A stretch of DNA of 64,000 bases from Colletes latitarsis (taxonomy: Eukaryota; Arthropoda; Insecta; Hymenoptera; Colletidae), in contig NW_027488368.1 of NCBI RefSeq assembly GCF_051014445.1, positions 24,464,001 to 24,528,000 on the forward strand, written 5' to 3'. Made by a program: the position numbers and the translations under genes. The notes beneath the pieces were generated by a model, which worked only from the letters and a program-made list of their open reading frames with translations, had not been told where the DNA came from and made no database searches. Below are positions 25,576 to 34,667 of this stretch, one piece after another. Numbering within the stretch: the stretch's first letter is position 1; each line of letters starts with the position of its first letter.

Positions 25576-27164
25576 GAGGTGCATCACTGCCTCACATGCC
25601 CCAATTCGAGGCAGCGGTGACACTGGAGCGGGCGCGGCGCGAGCATCTCCACTCGCGCCGAAACCCACCCCACCCAAACCCTCCCGGATTCCGCCAGTTT
25701 ATGCGTGATGGAGAGGGGGCAGCGGGCCCACACGGACCCCAGGCCGGAAGGAGATCTGCGGATCTCCCCGACCCGCAAATCCCCCTCAGGGCAATCCCCC
25801 GCCCTTGCTAGGGCACGCGCCACGTCCTCCGCGGTGGCCGAGTCGTCCTGCCCACACACGCGCATCTCCGTGCGCTTCGCGGGCCGGGCGACCCGGACAC
25901 CCCGCTCGCCCAGCTGCTCCCGGAGCCTCTGGGCGAGACGGTCGGCCTTCACGCCGCCGTCTGGACCGGGGATCTCCAGCAGGAGAGACCCAGTCACGGC
26001 CCGCTTCGCCCTGACGGACGCGATGCCAAGCTCTTCCAGGGACACATTGTCCCTGGCATGCCGCATCGCCTCCGCGAGGGTCAGGTCGCCCCCCTGCGCA
26101 ACGGTCAGCGCTACCGCTGCCGTTTTAGGGGGGCGGCCAAGTCGCGCCTTCGCGGCCTTTCCTTTGACCGCGGGTGGCGGAGGCGGAGGCTGCGCCTGCG
26201 GGGCCTTCCTTGCCGCCCTCCTCGCCCTCCGCCCCACCACCTCGCTCCACGACACCCCCCCTTGGGGCGGTGCCGCGGAGGACGCGGGAACCGGGACCAC
26301 GGGTACGCTTCCCCCCTTGGGGGTCACGACCCGAGGCCCCGGGGTCGCCACGGTGGGCGGAGCCTACGCTCCCCCCACCTTCGCCTTCCCCGGCCGCGCT
26401 GGCACAGGTCGGGGTGGCACCACCCTCCCACCGACCGCTCTTCCGGGGAGGAGCTCCTCCCGGAAGGCGGCCAGCTTCTTCTCAATCATGTCCCCTATCC
26501 TCCTCAGGAGATCGTCCTCTGAGGAGGACGGGGACCTCTGCGCGGGCGGAGTGCGTGTGGAAGGGCCCGTGGAGGCCCGCACCACCTCCGCCGCACTCCG
26601 CTTCCTAACGGCCACAGGAGGGCGCGGCGTAGAAGGAGGGAGGACAGGAGGGAGGGCCGCGCTGTTCCAGCGCGCCTCTGCCCTCATCCTCCCCCGTCGC
26701 TCCTCCTCCAACAGGAGCTGCAGACGGGCGTTCCGCCCGCTTAGCTCCCGCGCCGCGTCCCTCATCATTTGGGCAGCCTCCCTCAGAGCCTCTGCCCCGC
26801 CGCTCTTCTGCCCCTTAAAAGAGCAGGCAGCGGCCACTTTCTCCACTCGTCTCAGGGACGAGGAGATCCTCTCCGATATCTCCTCGGTCACCTCGTCCCT
26901 GAGGCAGCTCATCCGGACAACCGGGCTCATCGCCCTGCCCACTTCATTGACGGCCTGCCCCGTCATCTTTCTCTTGGAGCCTATAAGGCTCCTGGTGGAG
27001 GAGAAGGACGAGACTGACGCAGTCTCGTCGTCCTCCTCCACCTTCGACGAAGCCGGGCCAGGCGTTGGAGGCGGCGCGAGCGCCGTCACTCCAGTCCCAA
27101 CACCGCTTTCTTCCTCTCCCTCTGACTTACCCCGTCCCATCCCCGTTTTAATTTTATACTCCAT
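25576..27164 (-). pseudogene. Truncated ORF1 (Gag-like) of copy C2
   Basis: The ATG is at 27164 (MEYKIKTGMGRG). It aligns with copy E ORF1 over the coiled-coil region, the Pro-rich linker and the first CCHC knuckle (CHRCLELGH), but it is clearly more diverged. Two in-frame stops disrupt it: TAG at 26364-26366, where copy E has a Lys codon (AAG), and TGA at 25584-25586, replacing a Trp codon in VRQW. The sequence then ends at the junction with C1 after the codons equivalent to the first knuckle, so knuckles two and three are absent. Confidence 0.87.
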
Positions 27165-27555
27165 ATTATTCCCACGAGCAGGTCGGAAGAAAAGGTCCGC
27201 CCGGGCAGAGCCGCCTTACCCGGGTAAGCCTATATACTCCGGGGGTTCGGCAGGTGCCCCGGAGGTGGTCGCTTGGGATTGGGCCTCCTCCCCCAACCAT
27301 GCATCCCATCGCCGCGCACCATAACTTAGGATTGGAGGGCGATTTTATAGAGTCGCCATACTCGCGGTCCCGGGCGGTTAAGCGAAGGCCCCCGTTCCTC
27401 CTGCCGTCACGTACCATTCACAAAACCAAACAAGGAATTGTGAATGGGTCTTTGTGACGACCAACAGGAGGCTTACGGTGTGATAAGCATCAGGTACCTC
27501 GGGGTCGCTACGCCCCGTACTGCGGCCGACGATTGCCGGACACAGCCCCTGAGGG
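27165..27555 (-). promoter_or_regulatory. 5' UTR of copy C2
   Basis: This leader starts CCCTCAGGGG. The first roughly 90 bases differ strongly from copies C1 and E, yet can still pair the 5'-terminal CUC-A-GGGG with CCCCGAG downstream. The later part, with the branched hairpin (CCTCCTG...CAGGAGG) and the closing CATTCACAA/TTGTGAATG stem, is conserved. It marks C2 as a separate subfamily. Confidence 0.7.
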
Positions 27556-27567
27556 AATCCCAGACCT

Positions 27568-27605
<38 letters not shown>

Positions 27606-27606
<1 letters not shown>

Positions 27607-28121
27607 TCGTGGGGAAAATCTTCGAAAGACTCCCTCCCACCTCCTTGGGGAGAGGTGGGAGGGGTGTGTGGGATTCCCCGCGCTTGTACAACGACAGGCG
27701 CGGGACCTACCCACTAAAAACCCCACGGTGACCCTTCGGCACGCTTTGGGAGGATACCGGGAATCGCTCGAAGCATTCTTCCGGTATCCTCCCCGTGCCC
27801 GCGCTTTCGCGCCCATCCCCCGGGGGGACAATCGGTCCCCCCAGTAGACACACTGCCTCTTAGCGGCGGGACGGGGCCACTCCATCCCGCCGCTATCCGT
27901 CCCGGGGCCGCGTTTAGTGGCGGCTGCGAGCCCCAACTCGCAACCGCCCGCGACCCCGTTTCCACCCCTCGGCGGCCGGGCGTTCATGGCCGCACCAGAC
28001 CGCCGAGGGTGCCTCCCCTTGCGTCGGACCGGTAGGGGGAGACACTCCTACCCCCAACCGGTCCGACCCGGCGCCGCCTGGCGGGAGGAGGGTCCCCTCA
28101 GGACCCCCCTCCCAGCCTAGG
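27606..28121 (-). other. 3' UTR of copy D
   Basis: This is a full-length subfamily-1 3' UTR with the same hairpin chain as copy E. It is bounded by the ORF2 stop at 28122 and the CCCCACGAC stretch next to the tail. Confidence 0.8.
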
Positions 28122-29984
28122 TCATCCGCCACGCCGAGGCGGCCGCCCGCGACGCCTCGCGACCGGGCGACGACCTCGGGCCACCGCACGAGCGCGAGCT
28201 TCAGCGCGTCGCTGAAGCTCGCGCTCCCTCCCCGCGGCCTCCTTCTGCAACATTACGTTCTCGCAGAAGGAGGCCACGGCCCTCCACTTCTCCTCGCTGC
28301 CGAGCATGGCGCGCACCACGCCCGGCAGCGAGACATCCCGCCCGACGACGCCGACCAGGACACGGCGCTCCCCCTCCCACGCGGGGCATATCTCCAGGGT
28401 ATGATCCGCCGTGTCCTGCTCAGCGTCGCAGTGGCAGCAACGCGCCGTCGGCTCCTTCCCTATCCGGCACAGGTATCTTCCGAAACTGCCATGCCCGGAA
28501 AATACCTGTGCCAGCCGGTAGGTGAGGCTGCCATGGCCTCTGTCCAGCCACTCCTTCAGGAGTGGCCGAACAGCCCCGACAGTCCGGTGCCCCGCGGTTG
28601 GCAGAGCCAGCCGCTCCTGCCACGCGAGCAACACGGACTGCCGGGCATGGCGCTTCAAATCGCCCCAAGCAGGTTCCTGCCCGCCCGGGACCGCCCCCAC
28701 CCCCGCGCGACGGTCGACGCGGTGCCGGTACATCACCGCGTGCGACCGCGCGAGCAGGTCCATGGGCGGCATCCCCGCTAGAACCGTCGCCGCCTCATGT
28801 GACATGGTCCGATACCCGCGGACGACCCTGAGCGCCATGCGCCTCTGCACCCGACGCAGCATAGTCATGCTGCGCCGGGAGGCAGCCAGGTCGTCCGCCC
28901 AGACGGGGGCCCCGTATAGGGCCACCGACTGGACCATTGCCACATAGAGGCGACGAACTCGGCCCGCCGGGCCCCCCAGGTTGGGCAGGATCCGGCCCAG
29001 AGCCGCAACCATCCTTTCCAACCGGGGGACCAGGCAGCGGAAATGCTTCTCGAAACGCCAGTGGCTATCGAGGATCAGCCCCAGATACCTGATCTGGGGC
29101 TTCACCTCGATGTCAGCCCCACCCACCCGAATCAGAGGGGGTGGCGGATCCTGCCGAGGTGAATGAAACGCAATCACCTCGGTCTTATGGACCGCCACCG
29201 TCATCCCCATCCCCCTGATCCGGTCGACCACGCGTTGCGACCCCTCCTCCGCGCGACGCATGGCCCTCCCCCAGTGCGCCCCGACGGCCAGCACCAGTGT
29301 GTCATCCGCATAACACACCGTGCTGACGCCGTCGGGGAGGCCGGCCCGCAACACCGAGTCGTACGCGATGTTCCACAGGAGTGGCCCGAGGACCGACCCC
29401 TGCGGAACACCGCAGTACACCTCCCTCCGCATATCACCATCCCGGCCCGGATACTCGATCCACCTGCCGCGGAGATAATCCCCGACGACCGCCCTGAGAC
29501 AAGGGGGGACTCGATGATATTCGAGCCCCCTCCTTATCTCTTCCCAGGGGAGGGTGTTAAAGGCATTGGCAATATCCAAGGATATTGCCAATGCCACCCC
29601 TCCCCGGGAGACGGCCGCCTCCGAGAGGGCCCTCACACGACCTATCGCGTCGATAGTCGATCGGCCCCCCCGGAAACCGAACTGGCAGTCGGCCAGACCG
29701 GGATCACCCCGCGACAGGTGCTCGACGAGGCGGGCAGCAATCACACGCTCGAAGAGCTTGCCCACCTCGTCGAGGAGACAAATGGGCCGGTATGCGGAGG
29801 GAGACTCCGCGGGCCGACCCTCCTTCCGGAGGAGGACCATCCTCGCCACCTTCCAACTGGGGGGGAATCGCCCGTCCCTCAGGCAGCGGTCGAACAACCG
29901 CCTGAGGTCGGCCCCAAGGACGCCCTGGGTCAAGACCCAAACCCGGCCGGGCACACCATCCGGACCCGGAGCCGTGTTACGAAC
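28122..29984 (-). pseudogene. ORF2 fragment: reverse transcriptase and C-terminal knuckle (copy D)
   Basis: The frame is open without stops from the truncation point to TGA at 28122, about 620 codons, equivalent to residues about 441-1060 of copy E. It contains RPICLLDEVGK, FGFRGGRST, SLDIANAF, GVPQGSVLG, CYADDTLV and the C-x2-C-x8-H-x4-C knuckle. It differs from copies A, E and H by a handful of residues only (for example KRHARQS for KRQARQS). The endonuclease is lacking, so it is dead on arrival in spite of the open frame. Confidence 0.92.
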
Positions 29985-30790
29985 ATCCCAGACCTAACTT
30001 GCGTTATCCTCTAAAATATTGATCGAAACCAGGTTTAATTGACTGTTTCAGTGTGGTACCACATTACTACGAGATCCAAACCAGAAATAACGCAGGATCT
30101 GTTCAACAAGTATGTGAAGAATGCGAAAGTATGAGACTGATGAGGGCAAATCCCAGACCTATCCCAGACCTAACTTGCGTTATCCTATAAAATGTTGATC
30201 GAGACCAGGATTAATCGAATGTTTCAGTGTGGTACCACTTTACAACGTGATTCAAACCAGAAAAAACCCAGGAGCTGTTCAACAAGTATGTGAAAAATGC
30301 GAAGGTATGAGCTTGATGAGGGCAGATCCCAGACCTATCCCAGACCTATCCCAGACCAAACATGCGTTATCCTATAAAATGTTGATCGAGACCAGGATTA
30401 ATCGACTGTTTCAGTGCGGTACCACTTTACAACGTGATTCAAACCAGAAAAAGCCAGGGATCTGTTCAACAAGTATGTGTAGAATGCGAAAGTATGATTC
30501 TGATGAGGGCAGATCCCAGGTCTAACCTAGACATAACATGCGTTATCCTCTAAAATATTGATCGAAACCAGGTTTAATTGACTGTTTCAGTGTGGTACCA
30601 CTTTACTGCGTGATCCAAAGCAGAAAAAACCCTCGATCAGTTCAACATGCGTTATCCTATAAAATGTTGATCGAGACCAGGATTAATCGACTGTTTCAGT
30701 GTTGTATCACTTTACAACGTGATCCAAACCAGAAAAAGCCAGGGATCTGTTCAACAAGTATGTGAAAAATGCGAAAGTATGACCCTGATG
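29985..30790 (+). repeat. 176-bp satellite array, block 4
   Basis: Between four and five monomers lie between copies D and F, in the common orientation. The block starts in the duplication ATCCCAGACCTAAC and ends at AGTATGACCCTGATG (30776-30790), the left target duplication of copy F. A monomer near 30640-30660 is shortened, reading from a TCAACATG phrase directly into CGTTATCC. Confidence 0.96.
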
Positions 30791-31433
30791 GCTGCTGGAG
30801 GGCGTGGTCAATACTCTCTTCCCAATAGGGGAGATGGGACCACGTCCTCCGGCAGAGGCGACGGCCCCGTTGGAGTGGGTGGCCGAGCCGGGGGTCACGC
30901 AGGGGGAGCTGGCCGCGGCCATCAGACGGCTCGGGGCGCGTAACACGGCCCCGGGTCCGGATGGTGTGTCTGGCCGGGTTTGGGTCTTGACCCACGGCGT
31001 CCTTGGGGCCGACCTCAGGCGGTTGTTTAACCGATGCCTGAGGGACGGGCGATTCCCCCCCGAGTTGGAAGGTGGCGAGGATGGTCCTCCTCCGGAAGGA
31101 GGGTCGGCCCGCGGAGTCTCCCACCGCATACCGGCCCATCTGTCTCCTCGACGAGGTGGGCAAGATCTTCGAGCGAGTGATTGCTGCCCGCCTCGTCGAG
31201 CACCTGTCGCGGGGTGCTCCGGACCTGGCCGACTGCCAGTACGGTTTCCGGGGGGGCCGGTCGACGGTCGACGCGATCAGTCGGGCCAGGGTCCTCTCGG
31301 AGTCGGCCGTCTCCCGGGGAGGGGTGGCGTTGGCGGTATCGCTGGATATTGCCAACGCGTTTAACACCCTTCCCTGGGAGGAGATACAGAGGGGGCTCGA
31401 ATATCATCGGGTACCCCCGTGTCTCAGGGCAGT
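30791..31433 (+). pseudogene. ORF2 fragment upstream of the nested insertion (copy F)
   Basis: Codons from LLEGVVNTLFPIG through NTAPGPDGV, RPICLLDEVGK and SLDIANAF match ORF2 of copy E. A single G inserted after the C tract near 31062 shifts the frame between the DGRFPP segment and the ARMVLLRKEGR segment. The reading is interrupted after PPCLRAV by element G at 31434. The first RT catalytic Asp is here, and the YADD box lies beyond the insertion. Confidence 0.9.
31420..31433 (+). repeat. Left target-site duplication of element G
   Basis: TGTCTCAGGGCAGT here is repeated exactly at 38151-38164. The word belongs to ORF2 of host copy F (codons for CLRAV) and is present once in uninterrupted copies, which proves insertion rather than assembly joining. 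Confidence 0.9.
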
Positions 31434-33036
31434 AGGCGTCTAGAAGCCGTCCTGGCGTATAGCTTGCTATACGGCACCAGGATCGCATGTGCCAACCCCT
31501 CCTCCTCGCGGTGGACGCTGGAAACGGCATTTATGCCAGTCAACGGGGCTCTGGTTTCGGCAGGGGCGGTGCAGGGGCACACCGTATGGGAGTAGCGACC
31601 CCACCTACCCGAGCAAGACGTGATCCGTCATTCGTTCAGTGCAAAACAGAGATGTCAGAAAAGAGTGGTGTCAGGAAAGCAAAGCGAGATGGGGAAGCAC
31701 TATGACTAGCGTATACTTAACACGTGGGGGCTTCGGCCCCCATTTCACGTTAAGGCTTATTGGAGAAGGTATATTGTACAAAAAGGGGCTATATGCCCCT
31801 TTTTCACTTTAAGGAACTTTTCGAAGTTCCTACTCGAACATCTGGGGCTTCTCCAAGAAAGACCTAACTCATACCAGGAGGCTATAAGCCCCCTTTTTGC
31901 TTTAATGCTTTTCCGAGGAGGCGATCCTGACACCAGAAATCAAAAAGGGGGCTATATGCCCTCTTTTCACGTTGAGCAAATAATAAGATCAGAAAGAGAC
32001 ACGAAACGACGTCTGTATGCGTCCCCAAAAGCAATACGCCGCTGGGAAAAGCAATACGCCGCTGGGCTTGGCAGAACCCAGCACACCAAAACATCCGGTG
32101 GCAGACGTCGTAATGCCAGACGATTGACGGAAGGAGGCCACCGTAGAAGTAGCTGAGCTGCTCCTTACTGCCTGAAGGTGTCGGCTGGGAAACCACGCTA
32201 GTATCCTAGGTAGGGAGACGGGCCTCGAAACGTGGATCGCTCCCCTGGCCATTAGAAGAATCCGCCTAGACCAGCTCAACTCCGAGCTGTAAACCGGTGG
32301 TGTACGGCTCTGTCAGACTCGGAGTCCTTGCCATACGGACGCTGCATATAGGAAGGATATGCAGCGTATGACGAAACACTGAAAGGTACGCCAACGACGA
32401 AAGACAACATGTATTTATACATGTAAGACCGTCGTCGCGCTGCTGACAGCAGCTCCCGTCGTTGGCGATGGCAAAAGGACGCTGAAGCGTCAAAAGCATA
32501 GTTGATGATGGCAAAGTGAGTTCTACTAGTCATGCTAAGGACGAGTCCCACGTTTTGGAGCTAATGCTACAGGGACATGATGCTCGAGGTCATGTCCTAG
32601 TTATGCAGCGGGTTCCCTGCAAAAACAGGGAGCAGAAACCGGGCGTAGCGAAGCAGAGGGAACATCAGCTTGAGGTTTGTTCCCCACGTGTTTGCCGTGC
32701 GTGGCGACCTGTGTCGGCGGAAAGGAGGAACCTGGGATCTGAGGGCCCTCTCTCCTGTGAGAGTGTAGCTGCCCAACACGTACCTTTGGCCTTTGCTTCG
32801 TCTAGACAGGCGGCTAGGCGAGAAAAGCAGCCCTGTGCCTAGTCAATCGGCTCGGAACACCATCCGTGGGTTCTATTGGGCGAGGAAGTGAACCTAGAAG
32901 TCCGGGGAAAGCCCGGTCGGCCTTTGTTCGCGGACTATATCCCGGGTGCAAGTCCTAACCCAGGCGGAGCCGGGTTCCATTTGAGGGTCCATGGAGGCCG
33001 GGACACACGCCGGGACGAAAAGGAATATACATAAGT
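31434..33036 (+). promoter_or_regulatory. Long 5' leader of element G with repeated hairpins
   Basis: This is 1.6 kb with no convincing gene. It opens with CCTGG/CCAGG stems around the perfect hairpin CGTATAG-CTTG-CTATACG (about 31453-31475). It then holds a GGGGGC-TTCG-GCCCCC hairpin near 31727, the near-palindrome AAAAAGGGGC-TATAT-GCCCCTTTTT at 31780-31804, a related GGCTATAAGCCCCCTTTTT at about 31880, and AAAAAGGGGGCTATATGCCC at about 31942. An 18-bp direct repeat AAGCAATACGCCGCTGGG lies at about 32030-32065. Small open frames here look random. Confidence 0.6.
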
Positions 33037-34667
33037 ATGGATCCCAAAATAAAAATCACCAAAATAGACGCCTTAGTACCCCGCAAGGGGGAAAAGGGAG
33101 GAAAGGAGGCCGTTGTTGTTGCTCCCGGTAGGACAACAACGGTGAGTAAGAAAGCTGGGGTGGTCTCACCACTCCAGAAGAAAGAGAAAGCGAAGGCGGT
33201 TGAAGCGGGTAAGGGCGCTAAAACGCCCCCCTGCACCAGACCCTCAACGCGAAAGACGGCTTCACCATCTAAGCCGGCAGGAACGATATCCCCTGCGCCG
33301 ATCAAGGATATCAAGAAGGACGGACCGGGGACACCACCTCGCACAAATCCACCGAAGAAGCCGGAGGCCAAAAAGCCGAAGGCAACTTCCGAAGGCAACG
33401 CCACGTCCACGGACGGAGGATTGGGCCAAGTCGACAGCGACGGTTGGGTAACCGTCGTGAAGAAGGAGAAGCCGCAAAGGGCGGAAAAAGCCCGAAAAAG
33501 CGGCGAGGAGTTGCCAGGAAAGGTGTCGGCGGAGGCGACACCTGGTCCATCGAACAGGCCTCTCGACAAAATCAGTGGAGAGGCCTCGAAATTGTTCAAG
33601 GGTATCCGGACCAGCTGTCTTGGAAAAGAATCCAGGCTCAGCAAGGAGACCGGAGCCTTGATCGTAGGCAACGCGGCAGCTCTCTACGAGCTAGTCCAGG
33701 AGGTTCTCGTGCAGAACTCCTTCCTGAAAGGACAGCTCGCGGCGATCCGGCAAGAGGTGAGAGCCTCCCAGAGGATCGCAGAGAGGGTTGCCCCTACGGT
33801 TTCGCAGACGACGGGAACCCGTCCGACTGTGAAACCTGTACCAGTTCGTGCGGCAACAACCTACGCGCAAGCGGTAAAGGTTGACGCCAATCGAGTTTCC
33901 CGGAAGCGGTTAAACCACCACGACACGTGGTGCGTATTTTCCCGCAGAAAGGGAAAAGACAGAACAGTGATGTCACAAAACAGACTGTTCTGTCCCTGGT
34001 AAAGCCGGCGAAAGCCAAGATCCGCGTAAGGTCCGTCCGACGCATCCACTCCGGTGGCATAGCTGTCGAGACCGAACGCAAGGAGGATCTAAAGGCCTTC
34101 GTCAACTGCGCGAAGCTGAAAGAAGTAGGACTTTCAGCTACTCTACCGAGCTTGAGGAACCCTACACTTATAGTGTACGACGTTCCCAAGGCGATGAGGA
34201 AAGAGGAGGTTTCTTCCAGTATCTGGAAGCAAAACCTCAGCGATATGACCCAGGGGGATGTGTCGTCCAGCCTGAAGGTCCGGTTTGCAACCGGCCCGAA
34301 GGAAAAGGACACTGCCAACTGGGTCATGGAAGTCAGTCCGCAGGTTCGCCAGCGGCTGAAGAGCTCGGGCAGAGTGTACCTGGGGTGGTCGTCATGCAGA
34401 GTGCAGGACTACGTTTCGGTGACACGCTGCTTTAAGTATCAAATGTTTGGCCACATGGACCAACATTGTAAAGCAAAAAACGAGGTTTGCGGTTACTGCT
34501 CCGAAGAAGGGCATACCATTGCCTCTTGTACGGCGAAGAGTAAGTCCCCGACTTGCTCGAACTGTAAATCAAGAGGCAAGCAGCACAACCATAAGTCGCG
34601 AGACAAAAACTGCCCTGCCTATAAGGCAGCTTTAGACCTTGCAGTATCTCGTACCAATTATGGATAG
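33037..34667 (+). pseudogene. ORF1 (Gag-like) of element G, one frameshift
   Basis: ORF1 starts at ATG 33037 (MDPKIKITKID) and ends at TAG 34665-34667. The N-terminal half is Lys/Pro-rich and low in complexity, as in R1-group ORF1 proteins. The frame changes at about 33900-33930: the first frame runs to a stop at 34002, and the second continues with VVRIFPQKG. The C-terminal part has three knuckle-like motifs: CFKYQMFGHMDQHC, CGYCSEEGHTIASC and CSNCKSRGKQHNHKSRDKNC. The first reads C-x3-Y-...-H-x4-C with its second Cys changed to Tyr or Gln (CFKYQ), so that knuckle is damaged. Role by family: RNA binding in the retrotransposition particle. Confidence 0.85.

Larger units (their letters stand above)
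25576..27555 (-). mobile_element. SatR1 copy C2, 5' part only (5' UTR plus truncated ORF1), divergent subfamily
   Basis: Minus-strand sequence runs from a nearly complete 5' end (CCCTCAGGGG at 27555) through the leader and ORF1, and stops abruptly at 25576. That point corresponds to about base 43270 of copy E. There is no ORF2, 3' UTR or poly(A) for this copy; the complete 5' end of C1 follows instead. The target duplication ATCCCAGACCTAAC flanks the C1+C2 composite (19834-19847 and 27557-27570), so both parts behave as one integration unit. Confidence 0.85.
27571..29984 (-). mobile_element. SatR1 copy D, 5'-truncated, inserted beside composite C
   Basis: This minus-strand copy has a 35-T tract (27571-27605), the 3' UTR and the RT half of ORF2. 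It is truncated at GTGTTACGAAC (29984), a few codons before the truncation of copy A. Perfect 14-bp duplications ATCCCAGACCTAAC flank it at 27557-27570 and 29985-29998, followed by TTGCG. The left duplication is also the right duplication of composite C, so the two insertions used the same target site in succession. Confidence 0.94.

Noticed and set aside
31487..32842. Small open frames in the leader of element G
   Set aside because: They overlap each other on both strands, have no recognisable motif, and lie in hairpin-rich leader sequence upstream of ORF1.
32930..33000. tRNA-like phrase GGTGCAAGTCCTAACC in the leader of element G
   Set aside because: No acceptor stem, D arm or anticodon arm could be fitted around it.
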